From Dryas octopetala (Eukaryota > Streptophyta > Magnoliopsida > Rosales > Rosaceae): a stretch of 64,000 nucleotides of DNA. This document shows positions 48,674 to 60,800 of the stretch, piece by piece (within the stretch, counting starts at the first letter, position 1; every line of letters begins with the position of its first letter). The stretch spans positions 6,820,001-6,884,000 of the forward strand of contig OY992838.1 in NCBI GenBank assembly GCA_963921425.1, in the 5' to 3' direction. Below the pieces are notes generated by a model, which saw nothing but the letters and a program-made list of their open reading frames with translations, was not told where the DNA came from and searched no databases. Made by a program: the position numbers and the translations under genes.

Positions 48674-49604
48674 ATGTGGAAGATTGTTGTTGGGTTGAGA
48701 GTTTCCTAATTATATTTGTGGGTCCTTGGACCATTTTTTTCAAAAAGAAACTTCTGGTATTGCTTCCTGACCGAAAAACATACTGCTGGTATTGCTGTTT
48801 GTAAGTGGTAATTTTCCTGGTCAATATTGAGGATGTGAATTTGAGGATGCCAATGTTCTGTTGTTACATGTATGATTGTGCTTCATGCCTATTACAGTTT
48901 TACCTAATATTAGTTTTTTCTTCCAACTTTAAGGCATTAGCATTTTGTGCTATTTTATCACCGTCTCCATGGATTGCTTTGAAGCTGGTCAGAAATGTCC
49001 ATGATATTAGTCTTCGGTGTAGATTTATTTCTGCAATCTTTTGCCGATAGATGGGACTGTGATTGTCAAGGTGTTTGTCATGGTTCATTGGAGCTCTTGG
49101 TCTAAGTAAATTCAAGCATTAACGTAAAATAAGTTTGTTCTGATCATTCTGCATGCCAATTGCCACTATTTTAAATGGGTTAAATAAGTAATTTGCGATC
49201 CACTGTAGTAAAATGGGTTTCTTGTTGGAACTTTGTAGTGTCCTAAGCTTATTGAGTCTTGGTCTGGCGCTAGATTTATCAAAGTGATCATGTGCTGTCG
49301 TTGATCTAATTAAAATAATAACTTGGTCTCTCCTCCCGACCAAGAAAGACCATGTAAAAGAATGACTGAATATAATTTGAACAGGGTTCATCGTTTTTCT
49401 TTAATGAACTTTGTTTTATTTTTATTGTTGGAGGTGTGAGATGAAAGGGATTAACGCAAAGTCCAAATTTGGATGCCTTGCAAATCATTAAAAAGAAAAA
49501 AAAAATTGACATGAACGCAGAATCAAACAAAATTTGTTAGGGTATCTAGTGCTTAAATGTAAATAGTTGGTAAGTTTATAAGTTGACAACTATTTTGGGA
49601 TTAT
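48674..49604. other. RAN1 3' region and intergenic DNA
   Basis: The first 400 bases probably hold the RAN1 3' UTR. No further gene seen; open frames 48805-49530 are non-coding in appearance. Confidence 0.4.
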
Positions 49605-49797
49605 TAGTATAATGTAATATTTACTACATTTTTATACCATAATTTCATACTATCTTACATGGCATTCATATATTGGACACTAAAAATTAAAAAATAAAAC
49701 CTAAAAAAGAAAAAGAAAAAGAAAATACCATTCCAGTAAAGTAATGACACATCAAGTAAGATATAAATGTGAGAAAAAAAATGTGGGACAACTAGTA
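49605..49797 (-). mobile_element. MITE copy A
   Basis: Shares ACATTTTTATACCATAA, TTACATGGCATTCATA, TTGGACACTAAAAA and AAAGTAATGACAC with the reverse complement of 51641-51831. The ends TTAGTATAA... and ...ACTAGTATTA are poorly defined. It has no coding capacity. Confidence 0.65.
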
Positions 49798-49819
49798 TTA
49801 TTGATAATGTAATCTCATA

Positions 49820-51130
49820 ATCAACTGTCCATTTTTTAAGTCTGATTTCAACTCATGTCTTGCCCAATCCATATTTTTATTTTTATTTTTAATTACCTCA
49901 TGTGAATTACATGCAAAAGAAGTCAGTCAATTTGTTAAGCCATATGTATCAAAGTATGAACTGTAGCTATATAACCAAATGGTCAGCATGTTAATATTCT
50001 GTATCACAATTTATGGTTGTATTCCACTATTTCACTTCATTTGGGACATTTTATGCACTATTTCACTTGCTTCATTTGGGATATTGGGGTAAATTAATTT
50101 TCTTAATTTTAACTAATCGGTATAGAAAGATAACCCTCATTACACGTGAGAGTATGACATGACCCATCGAAAGACCAACCCTTTGGACTTCAAAGAAGGA
50201 TAGAGTGACTATAATTTATATAGTAAATTATTGATGACCCTCCAAATTAATGACCCATTATAAAATTATACAGGTTGTGCACCTACATAGAGCCAAGCAA
50301 AAAAAGACGTCTCTCATAAGAATTTTAAGCTCTTCATGACTTGTACCATTTGAAGTTTGCTGGTTCTTTCAAATGAAAATGGGAATATTGATTTTTTATT
50401 TTCTAAAACAATAGGAGTTGAAGTCTATAAAGAAAAGCCGTTTTGGGCCTAAAATAGCTCAAAATTAAAATGAAGGGAAGTATAAATACCTCAAAGCCTA
50501 AAACCAATAAACCTGAAGCACAACTTCACTATTAAGCTTTCCTCTGTAAAAGACTTTTTCCGAATGATATAATTGCTCAATTTTTTTCTTTTTCCCCCCA
50601 GAAAAAAAAAACAGTTGTTCTTTCATTCATGTACAAGTACTGAAGAACTATTTTATCAAAGCAACAACACAATCTTTAATTTTAAAACAATTAGCCCAAC
50701 ATTTAGTCTATTAATTATTTTTATATTTTAATTAAATTAAAACACTTCAACAGTCTCTTTTCTCCTTTGCGGGATCTCCCTTTTCGAAAAATTATTGTAA
50801 GTGATTGTAACACCACGTGATATAATTATTATTTATCTTATAAATTCATAGAGTTTTTAATAGTCAATAATGCATTTGTATATTTATTTTATGTAATAGT
50901 CTTTCTCAATAAAGAAAAACCTTGTTGAGATTTAAAAATTATGAAATCATATGATATTATGAATTCAAAAGGGTGGTTAACATTTGAGCACTACTGTTAT
51001 CTCCTTAGAAGTTAGAACTATGAGATGATATCTTCTTGCGAGTTGTGAGTTGAAAAATGTGGTTAACATTTGAGCGCTACTGCCTCTTGGTACTCTACAA
51101 GAATTAAACGCGTTGTTTGTTTATGTTATA
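49820..51130. other. Intergenic, nothing recognised
   Basis: AT-rich. Only short AT runs. No gene seen. Confidence 0.4.
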
Positions 51131-51143
51131 AATACATAGAAAC

Positions 51144-52318
51144 TAGGGGTGGACATTTTAACCGCACACCGCCAAAACCGGCCGAACCACACTGCCAAAA
51201 AATCGCAAAAAATCGCGTTGACAAAAAAAAGTCAATATTGCCAAAAAAACCGAACCGCACCGGTTCTCTCCGGTTCCGGTTCTACACCTTATTTAACCGC
51301 ACCGAACCGAACCACACTGCATACTTGCAAAAAATATATATTTTTATATTTTTATACATATATACACAATTTTATATATATTTTTATATATATTTATACC
51401 ATTATTATATACTTTTTATACACTTTTTGTACACATTTTTATACACTTTAGACCATAAACCCTAAATCCTAATAAAATATTAGAATTAATATTAACGTAG
51501 CTATATTTTAGGGTTTAGACCCTAAAATATATTTTATATAACCCTATGACCTATTTTCTAGATATATAATATAATAATAATTAATAATGTTTTAGTATAT
51601 AATTTTAGTTATACCCATTACCCTATATAATAAAAGAATAATGCTATCCTTACCACATTCTTATACCACATTTTTATATTATTTCACGTGTTATTACTTT
51701 ATTGGACAAAGTTTTTCTTTTCTTTTTTGAGTTTTTATTTTTATTTTTTAGTATCCAATGTATGAATGCCATGTAAGTTGCCACATAAGGTGGTATAAAA
51801 TTATGGTATAAAAATGTGGTATATCTAGCACTACTGATAATAAAATTAGTATATTTTTTATATTATATATAAAAAAAATTAGTACATTATTTATAGTTTA
51901 TACTCTATATACTAAAATTTTTAATTGTTGATAGTTCTAGGGTATAATATATAGTTATATACTATATAAGTGTATAGGGTATATGCCATATAAGGTGTTA
52001 GTCTTTTTGGTTAAATTCATTGAATTAACTTGTAAATTTGTTTTTTTGTTGCCAAAACTTGTTAATTAGGATGAGTTTGCATCATTAAATAATTGGGCTT
52101 AAGCTTAAAAAAATAAATGTGAGGCCCAAAAATGCTAATCTGAATAATAGCCCATTAGGTCCAGAACCGCACCGCACCGCACCTCGAATGGTCTGGTTTG
52201 GTTTGGTTTTTTTATTTCTTTCACGGTTTTAAGCACCGAACCGCACCGTGTATTAATGTCCGGCGTGGCGCACGGTTCCGGGGGAAAAGTGAGTCGAACC
52301 GCACCACACTCACCCCTA
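51144..52318. mobile_element. hAT-like non-autonomous element with nested MITE
   Basis: 1175 bp. Starts TAGGGGTGGACATTTTAACC and ends ACTCACCCCTA, with a perfect 8-bp flanking duplication. Subterminal motifs ACCGCACCG, CCGAACC and similar recur at both ends (51160-51320 and 52165-52315). The AT-rich middle contains MITE copy B. No transposase; the histidine/asparagine-rich frames are not protein-like. Confidence 0.85.
51641..51831 (+). mobile_element. MITE copy B, nested in the second hAT element
   Basis: About 190 bp with ends ATGCTATCCTTACCACATTC and, on the complement, TGCTAGATATACCACATTT, so an imperfect terminal inverted repeat. It matches copy A in opposite orientation. It lies within 51144-52318, so it inserted after that element. 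Confidence 0.75.
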
Positions 52319-52326
52319 ATAGAAAC

Positions 52327-52575
52327 TAATAATGAGAGAAAGTGAGGAACTCACAATGACATGTCGTTACACACTATGCGGTGAATGTTTTTCATTTTTT
52401 TAATGTACTTTTATTAAACAAAAGATGATAAATTGGTGTTTAAGGAATCTCTTCTTATATTAAATTGGTGTTTAAGTTTTAAAAACTAGAATCATGTTGG
52501 TCGGTTTTTATTATTATTATTATTTTTTTTATGAAGGGCTCATGAGTCATGCCTAAGGGGTTAAATGACCTCATG
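52327..52575. other. Short intergenic stretch
   Basis: AT-rich, with a tract of T/A near 52510-52535. Nothing recognised. Confidence 0.4.
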
Positions 52576-53501
52576 TTGGCCTTAAATAATGAGAAATTAT
52601 GCAAAATTGCATGCTAAGAGATTAAATGGCCTAATAAGATTACTTAAGGTGTAAAGTCCAATCTTAATACAAATATTTTCTTTTTTATTTATTTATTTTT
52701 TTCTCTTGTAGGTGATTATATGCAATAGTTTTGAAACCTCAGGGGTGTATGTGTAATTTTTGAAACTCCAGAGAGTATATGTGAAAAGACAATAAATTTG
52801 AGGGGGTATAAATATAATTAACTCTTTTAAATTTGTAACCAGCTTTTTGGGTTTTGGGGGTGTAAAAAAAAAAAAAACCCAGCTTTTTTGGGCTTTAAAA
52901 GGAAAAAAGAGACGTCAAGGTTAGAGGCCCATAGTTACTGATCCACCGAAACCCATATAAGTCAATGGCAATAAGAGTCGGTGCCATGTGTAAGGCCGAA
53001 ATTCAAGCTGAAAATTGAAGCGGGACTATGATCCAACCTTGGCCTTAAATAATGAGAAATTATGCAAAATTGCATGCTAAGAGATTAAATGGCCTAATAA
53101 GATTACTTAAGGTGTAAAGTCCAATCTTAATACAAATATTTTCTTTTTTATTTATTTATTTTTTTCTCTTGTAGGTGATTATATGCAATAGTTTTGAAAC
53201 CTCAGGGGTGTATGTGTAATTTTTGAAACTCCAGAGAGTATATGTGAAAAGACAATAAATTTGAGGGGGTATAAATATAATTAACTCTTTTAAATTTGTA
53301 ACCAGCTTTTTGGGTTTTGGGGGTGTAAAAAAAAAAAAAACCCAGCTTTTTTGGGCTTTAAAAGGAAAAAAGAGACGTCAAGGTTAGAGGCCCATAGTTA
53401 CTGATCCACCGAAACCCATATAAGTCAATGGCAATAAGAGTCGGTGCCATGTGTAAGGCCGAAATTCAAGCTGAAAATTGAAGCGGGACTATGATCCAAC
53501 G
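52576..53501 (+). repeat. 463-bp direct tandem duplication upstream of RAN copy 2
   Basis: 52576-53038 is repeated at 53039-53501 with a constant offset of 463 bases, including identical A-runs of 14 (52864 and 53327). I saw no mismatch. The unit contains TTGGGCTTTAAAAGG, AGGCCCATAG, ATGAGAAATTATGCAA and TCGGTGCC. The second copy ends about 60 bases upstream of the TATA box of RAN copy 2, so distal promoter elements are probably doubled. Confidence 0.95.
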
Positions 53502-53559
53502 GTGAGGAAAATCGCGTTGAAGAAAAGTCGAACCCGGTGATTCGGGGGTCGGTGGCCCC

Positions 53560-53569
53560 TATATAAAAG
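53560..53569 (+). promoter_or_regulatory. TATA box of RAN copy 2
   Basis: CCCTATATAAAAGCCCAAAG at 53557 combines the TATA box with a downstream GCCCA element. A telo-box-like AAACCCCTC follows at 53620. Confidence 0.75.
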
Positions 53570-53692
53570 CCCAAAGTCCCTCACCTCCTTCATCACTTTA
53601 CTGTGCTTCGTACAATTCAAACCCCTCACCCTATCTCCTTGATTTCGAATCCCTAAATCTATTCGCGTTTCAAAAGCTCTATAGCCTCTGCT

Positions 53693-53695
53693 ATG

Positions 53696-53740
<45 letters not shown>

Positions 53741-56000
53741 GTATATGTGCTAGTGAGGCAGGCTGGGGTTGTGTGCTGGTATTTCACGCTCATTGTTTTA
53801 TATTTTTTGTATACAGGCTCTTCCGAACCAGCAAACTGTGGATTACCCTAGCTTCAAGCTTGTCATCGTCGGCGATGGTGGAACTGGTAAGTGTTTTCGC
53901 TTCTTCTCTATGTCTTAATCGCCCAAATAGAGACTTCAAAGCCTTCCTCTTCGTCGTCTTGTTCAATCGGATCTAATATTTTATCGAAACCCTAAAATAG
54001 TTGGTTGCAGTTTTTTATTTGTTATTATTTGTTTTTTTTTCTTCCAGTAGTAATGGAGTGTTTTGATTGGGTGCAGGGAAGACCACGTTTGTTAAACGCC
54101 ATCTCACTGGAGAGTTTGAGAAGAAATACGAGCGTAAGAAATCAAACCCTAACATTGGGGATTAGATTTAGTGTTTGTTTGATTTAATTCTATTCGTATC
54201 TCTGTGTGTTTATGTGACTGTGAAATTTGGATGTTAATTTGTGAATTACAGCAACAATCGGTGTTGAGGTCCATCCATTGGACTTCTTCACAAACTGTGG
54301 GAAGATCAGGTTCTACTGCTGGGACACAGCTGGTCAGGAGAAGTTTGGTGGACTCAGAGATGGTTACTAGTATGTCCTTTTTATCTCCAACCATCAATTT
54401 TTTGTTGCATGACATTCTGTTGGTTTACTTTAATCTATTTGATTATACTCATGTGACATTGTGGCCATCTAATTTGTAATATTTTGTGTTATGTTGGTGT
54501 TTTGGATGGCTGATTGTTGAATTGATCATTTTTTTTTTCTTCGTATTTGAAAAGGAATTAGTTCTATGGAAAGTTCTTTGAATTGATTTGAAGATGATGG
54601 ATTTGATATGTTTTGAAATTCTCTTATTTTCTCTTGTTTTTTTTCAAAACTTCGGTATTATTGTTCTTTCCTGTAACTTGTTTTGATAGAAACTATCATG
54701 TTCTTGGGTTAGCCAGTAACCAGGAATCTTTTAGTACAAAGCCAAATCTGATTATCTAGGCATTATTTATTTTCATGACATTGTCATGGTTTACTAATGT
54801 GACATTGTGGCATTGTAGCCATCTTGTGTGTTATGTTGTTTTGGATGTATTGCACTTGGAATGTCATAATCGGAATTGTATGCATAATCATTGAATTGAC
54901 TATGTTCCTGTGTTAGCCAGTAACTAAGAACTTGAATACAAATCCAAAATCTAATTCTCTGGGCATTATTTATTTCTTCAATTTATGTGAACCAAGCTAA
55001 AATTTGTATTTTTGTGGTCTTTCCTTGTGTATGACTCTTTCTGTGGATCTGGAAGCAAGTGATGCACATCTCCTTTTTGCCTTGCTTGAACTGGCCCAAG
55101 CTTATTCTTCATGCTTGCTCTTTTGCTTCACTTATAATATGTGCTTCTTTTTTTTTTCTTGATTTTCAGTATTCATGGACAGTGTGCTATCATCATGTTT
55201 GATGTAACTGCTCGTTTGACTTACAAAAATGTCCCGACATGGCATCGTGACCTCTGCAGGTGCGTACATGAAAGTTATTTACCTTTCTCTTCTCTAAATA
55301 TTATGTTAGTGTTGTCGGTCTTAAACCCTATAGTCTAGCTCCTTCCACCATTCCGCTTTGTTTAACTTTATGGTCTTCTAAGTGACTTTTATATTGCTGT
55401 CCAGGGTGTGCGAGAACATTCCCATTGTTTTGTGTGGCAACAAGGTAGATGTGAAGAATAGGCAGGTGAAAGCAAAGCAGGTTACTTTTCACAGGAAGAA
55501 AAATCTCCAGTACTATGAAATTTCTGCCAAGAGCAATTACAACTTTGAGAAACCTTTCTTGTACCTCGCCAGAAAGCTTGCAGGGTAATTTCTAGGGCAT
55601 TTACTTCGATAAATTTATAACTATTATCATTTTTGGTTTATATCATCCTTCTCTCGACTCTGTTAATTTAATGGTCTATTGGTCTGTGCAGAAATACTGA
55701 TTTGCATTTTGTTGAATCTCCTGCTCTTGCTCCTCCAGAAGTTCAAATTGACATGGCTGTACAAGCAAAGTAAGTGATAGACCTGCCTCAATCATTTTAT
55801 TATCATTAACTTGCATGTTCAACCTAGATCAAAGAGTGTCATAATGAACAATTGTTAGCATGTTTGTGCTAACTTTTCAAGTTGCTGATGGAAGTCTCTT
55901 TCTAACTCAAACTCTATTCGTGTTATTCAGGCATGAAGCTGAATTGGTACAGGCAGCTGCACAACCACTTCCTGATGACGATGACGATTTAATTGAGTAG
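53693..56000 (+). CDS. RAN2: RAN GTPase, copy 2
   Basis: Eight coding exons: 53693-53695 (only ATG), 53817-53886, 54077-54133, 54252-54369, 55170-55259, 55405-55584, 55692-55769, 55931-56000, giving 221 residues. Exon lengths are identical to copy 1, one by one. It carries the same G motifs: [26 protein letters not shown] and [12 protein letters not shown]. The tail differs: [20 protein letters not shown] here against [16 protein letters not shown] in copy 1. Proteins look nearly identical elsewhere while codons differ at many third positions. This shows an old duplication with strong constraint. Both copies look intact. Confidence 0.97.
53699..53738 (+). repeat. (CT)n microsatellite abutting the RAN2 intron 1 donor
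   Basis: The donor ATG|GTACTCTCTCT runs straight into about 20 CT dinucleotides, as in the K+ channel exon 1. Confidence 0.9.
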
Positions 56001-56505
56001 TGTGCTCCTCTGTTTCTGAATTTTGTTGAGGGGGTTTGTTGGGTCTGTGATGCTGGCTTTGGTTGGAGAAATTTGATACCTTGCGAATCTCTCTGGTTTC
56101 CTTGTTTAGATTGGGTTTGGTTGTAGTAGGTACATTTGGGCTTTACACTTTTACCCATTATATTGAATGCAAATTCTATTTATGTGTTGTAGCGGCATCA
56201 ATTTTTTTATTTCTCTAATATGAATGCTTACATTTGGACCAAATCAAAAGACTTCACATTTTACCCACATAAAAAGAACAATTACCATTTTGTAAAACCG
56301 TGCCCCAACCCAATGATTCTAAAAGGTACTAACAGAAATCAAACACTTGGGTCATTTTAGAATTTCTTTAACTACCTACCGAACCCTCTTGCGTACTACA
56401 GAACCTTACTTTCCTTTGTTTATGGGCTTTGGATTGTGGTTCCTAGCTTAGGCTGCCTTGACCTAACTTCTTGTTTTTTTGGGTTGAACACCTTGATCTA
56501 ACTTC
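56001..56505. other. RAN2 3' region and intergenic DNA
   Basis: The first 200 bases likely hold the 3' UTR. No other feature recognised. Confidence 0.4.
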
Positions 56506-56508
56506 ATT

Positions 56509-56658
56509 GCTTGGATTTCGTATGAGTGGATAGGGACACTAGCTCGATAGAATCGTTAAACAACTACTTTGTATGTGTTTTGCTAACGTTATCTGGAGGA
56601 AAAGGAACAACCGCATCTTTAGGAATGAAGAGATGCCTTCCTCTCTGACTCTTAGCCC
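56509..56658 (+). repeat. Segment shared with 62787-62935
   Basis: GCTTGGATTTCGTATGAGTGG starts the shared part in both places, which runs through TCTGGAGGAAAAGGAACAA to CCTTCCTCTCTGACTCTTA with a few changes and a short gap. Its encoded IWRKRNNRIFRNEE resembles a motif near the end of plant LINE open frames. In copy 62787 it follows DUF247 sequence in frame. Confidence 0.8.
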
Positions 56659-57520
56659 TTGTTTGGTGGGCCGGAGCTCAGACCTGGGCCTCAGGAGGAC
56701 TTGCGTTTGCGACTCCTCGTTTTCGCCTCCATCTCCATCTCCACCTCGCCTCCATGAAACTCTGATCTAAAGCTCTCCATCTCCTCAATCCGAAGCTCTT
56801 CTCATCTCCTCAAGCTCATTTCCATCTTCTACTAAATCTTCACTAGGTATTTCTCTAATCTTACCGCGTTTATGAGATGAGTTTGAAAAATTGGGTCATT
56901 TGAAAAATTAGGCTTCTCTCTAATCTTGCTAATGTTTTCTTTAAATTGGGTCACTTGAAAAATGGTTACAAACCTAAAAATTACACGGTTCGAATGTAGT
57001 AATAGAACAAAGCAAAAAATAGACAGTTCGAATCGTTAAAATCGTATATAGAATGAGCCTCATTGAAAATGTGTATCAAAAATATGGTGTCAGGAATGCT
57101 TCTCCTATATATATTGCTTCAGTTTGATGTTTATGGATTTCAGATATTTTTCTCATGTTTCATGTGTGTGAAAAAAAAGAGTGATGTTTGTGTGCTGTGT
57201 AATTATGTTTGCTTTTTCACGTGTTTCATTTTTCTCCATGGAATAATATAATCGTTACTATTAGTAAGCCTGTCTGGAGAATTTGATTTGGTTAATGCTC
57301 TAGAAGGAATTAAAAAGAAGAGGAATCAGAGCTTGGAAGAAAACGAAGGCAAACCAGGGAATCGCCAAAGCGAATATATACTGAGAAAAGGAAAAGCAAC
57401 AAAGAAAACAAGAAGGCGGTCCCTTGGGGTTGGAATTCCTGGTCCTCAAAGGAAAGAAAATTCCAAGAACATTTTGTCGATTGTATAACAAACTTTATGT
57501 CTGCACCACCGCAACATGAA
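56659..57520. other. Intergenic, unrecognised repeat-like sequence
   Basis: 56659-56850 is GC-richer (CCTTGTTTGGTGGGCC, CTCCATCTCCATCTCC) and may be the end of another repeat. A 66-codon frame (57288-57488) is very basic and resembles nothing known. Confidence 0.35.
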
Positions 57521-57527
57521 CCTGTAA

Positions 57528-57815
57528 GTGTTGCACCCGCCCAGCATGACAGAGCTCAATCAGGCAGGAGTCAAGTTAAAGGTGGAAGTATCAACCAAAA
57601 ACTTTTTTGACATACGATTCACAGATGGTGATTATACGTACAGAGTATATTTTCACAAACCTTGTTGGCTTTGAACAATGCCATTGCACACAGACTTACA
57701 TAAGCGATTATGTTAACATCATGGATCAATTTGTGAACAATATCCCAAAGGATGTAGAGTTGCTTGTTGAGTATGGAATTGTTGAAAATATTCTAGGTCA
57801 TCGACAGCACTGTGT
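57528..57815 (+). pseudogene. DUF247 (UPF0481) pseudogene fragment
   Basis: Sequence matching the C-terminal half of the DUF247 gene at 60801: PSMTEL-like start, GVKLKVEVSTKN-like segment, DIRFTDG, then after a deletion FTNLVGFEQCHCTQTYISDY, VNNIPKDVELLVEYGIVENI. At least two frame breaks and a missing stretch separate the parts. No N-terminal half. Confidence 0.75.
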
Positions 57816-57879
57816 TTCTACCCTGATTAACAACCTTGGCATTGGGGTTTTTATTGGCAGTGGGTTTCTACCCTGAAAA

Positions 57880-59038
57880 ATTTCTAATTAACCTTTGAGT
57901 CAACTTTTTTTTGCAGACTTAATTAATTTCCTTCTTTGCACTACATTTGTTTATCATTGTGAATGAATGGGATAATGTGACCACGTGTTTGGTTGGATTA
58001 TCCAGTGCTACTGCACCATGTGTTTTTTTGTTTTAAAGAATGTGAGTTTTACTTGAAATAAGAACACATGTCATTATAGGACGTACCATATATACGACCC
58101 AACTGTCCCACTCAAGAAATTTTCCCACTGAGACTCTCAATTCCTCAATTTTTTTCTTGGGACATTATTAGTCCATATTTGGTGCAGGTTTACACTAGTG
58201 CTCAAAATCTCTTGGTGCAATCATTTTGTATTTTTATCTAGGAGTGGAGGTTTCCAACTTTTGACTTTTATTATGTTATGAAAAAAAATACCACTAACCG
58301 TGTTGATGACTATATGTAAGTTTTATTTTTATTTTTTATCAAATCTGTACTATGTACGTAGCTTAACTTATAACTTACTTACCCGACAATTTTCCAGTTC
58401 AATCAAGACCATCTCCTTGTAAGTTGTAACCATGGATACACTTTTGGTTTGTATAAAAGAAACTTCCTATATAAAACAGAGTAAAAATAATCTTTCTTTT
58501 TTTGGATTAAGAGATGGTAAAGAAATACAGTCCTTAATTTAGCTACGCTAAGCTTGATGGTAAAGAATTGAAGACTAACCCTTTCTCTTTTAGAGGTTTA
58601 AAAGAATAAAGTAAACCAGAATATTATCTCCTTTAATTGTATGCAATTAACCAAACAGGCTTAGGACTAGCATGCTTTAAAGATGGTTTAGGAATGTTAT
58701 AATGAGCCTTTTCGCCAATATATAAGAGCATAACAGATAGAGACAATTAATTGCAAATTTGCAATAACTTAATTACTTGGGTGCATGCATGTAAGTGGGC
58801 TAGCTTAAGAGGGAAAGAGAAGCATTGAAATTCTGGTAAGTCTTTCTTGTGCATATATAATTAATTTTCAACTCATAATCTTTCGTCTGGGTTGTATCCT
58901 TTTCCATTGCTATGTTCTATTATTTTTCCTTATAGAATATTCACATCATTGACTGATAGGAATGTTTTTATTTTTTTATTTTGGCCAAGTGACTGATAGG
59001 AATGTTAATTTTAACAAAACTGCATTAAAAATCTTCCG
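57880..59038. other. Intergenic, nothing recognised
   Basis: AT-rich, no exon chain. Confidence 0.4.
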
Positions 59039-59252
59039 AGGATCTCGCATTCACACCTGATCCAAACTGAATCATATACGGGAATCATTTATGCCAATTT
59101 TATACAAGTAAAAAATTATTCATGTATAAAATTTCGGATTTCCGCATAAATTTTCGCTCGAACAAGCTTCCTGTATAGAATTAGCAAAAATGATTAATTC
59201 CCATATAGAAAACCATATAGACATGATGCGGATAATCCAGTGTGGATGCGAG
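59039..59252. mobile_element. Small foldback MITE
   Basis: Left GAGGATCTCGCATTCACACC, right complement GTGATTCTCGCATCCACACT. Inner parts also pair (GGGAATCATTTATGCCA against AGCAAAAATGATTAATTCCC). About 214 bp. Target duplication not clear. Confidence 0.6.
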
Positions 59253-59259
59253 AATCACT

Positions 59260-60800
59260 CAATATATATCTACTATCAATCTATAAGAATTTGTTTTTAT
59301 TTGAATTGAGCTGCAATAATAATGTAGAAGCATGCATGAAAAATTGTACATGCCCACGTTGATCTTCACTCTCGTCTCTCTGTCCCCAAAAACAAAAATT
59401 TGTAATAATTCACACAAGATTTTCATTTGGTTTCCCCTTCCTACTTTAAATGGAAAATATTGGGAACACATTAGAGGAGGGAAATAAAGAAAGAATTGTA
59501 GTAAAAAAAAAGGGTTAATGGGATATTAGTCCCTCATATTAATTTTTTATACAGTCTAACCTTACATCTTTTTTATTAATAGGTAAGGCCCAATTGAATT
59601 TTTTTAAGCCAAATAGGATATTTATAATTCATATTAAATTAGTTTATTTACACATGCAGTATGCCATTATTTAATTACATTAGTTCTCCCATAAAAAATT
59701 TCCGTAAACTTAAGGAATTCATTAAAACAATTAATAAATTACACTTTTTATGGTTTGATATTTCCCTGGACTATAATTCAGTAGGTAAAGTCGTATGTGG
59801 ACAATGTAATCTCTATCAAATAGTGTCAACAAACAAAGTAACATGAGGAACCTACAACTGAAAAATGTCTTTAGGTTCATTGTATTTATCTTTTAGTGTA
59901 GGTTATTTATTTGTTAATGATTTAGTTCATTAGAATTGTGTGTAGGTTGATTATATTTATATAGAACTTTTTTTGTAGGTTCATTATTATTTATGAGAAT
60001 TATTTGTAGGTTATTTATATATTTATAATTATTAATATAATTATAAAAATATCATATATGGGCATTCATGATTAACATTCGAAAAAATGTCTCATTAGCA
60101 TTTAAAGCACAAAAAATTGTAAAGAGTCAATACAAATGTTACCAAAAATAAAATACAACTAAGCAAAAAAACGTCTTAAATAGGATTGAAGGCATATGAG
60201 AAATTTATAAAGTTTAAAATTTAAGAAATACTGATTAAAAAATCTAAAAATAAAAAGAATGATGAGTTGGCAAGTGGTCAAAAGGTTAACAATAACAAAT
60301 GAAAAAATAATGACATGAGTTTTAGTGTAAAAAATATGAATTTGAAGAGGATTTGTCTAGCTAATTTACTATAAAAAAAACAAAAAGTATTGAGAAAAGG
60401 TGTGTGTATGTTATTGTAGATCTGTAATTCTGAAATTTTGGTAAGGATATACACCACCCATGGGAAGTGTTAAACCAAAACTGGTTTGAATTTTCCAAGA
60501 ATGGTTGTAAGAGACAGCCTCAACCAACATAGTTTTGTATGAAAATTTGGAGCATTCTAGTTTGGGGTGGGATATGTAAGAGTTATAAGTATTTAAGGTC
60601 TTTGTGTGTCTGCTCTTATGACTATAGTTGAATATGTTTAGATTTTGTCAACCATATATGCATCTAGTTTGATTTAGCATTTGGAGATCCCTTTCAAATT
60701 TTGGGTTGGATGATTTTGGAATGTTAATAATGAAAGATTTAATTGTTGATTGTGGTGCCTGCTAGTACTCTGTAATCATAAATTATGTCGGGAGGACAGA
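59260..60800. other. Intergenic, nothing recognised
   Basis: AT-rich, with short repeats of TAGGTTATTTAT near 59890-60020. Upstream DNA of the DUF247 gene lies in its right part. Confidence 0.4.

Larger units (their letters stand above)
51136..52326. repeat. Target-site duplication pair of the second hAT element (ATAGAAAC)
   Basis: ATAGAAAC occurs at 51136-51143 and 52319-52326, exactly flanking the element 51144-52318. Confidence 0.9.

Noticed and set aside
57288-57488. 66-codon basic frame between RAN2 and the DUF247 fragments
   Set aside because: No similarity to DUF247 or any known family and no flanking exons.
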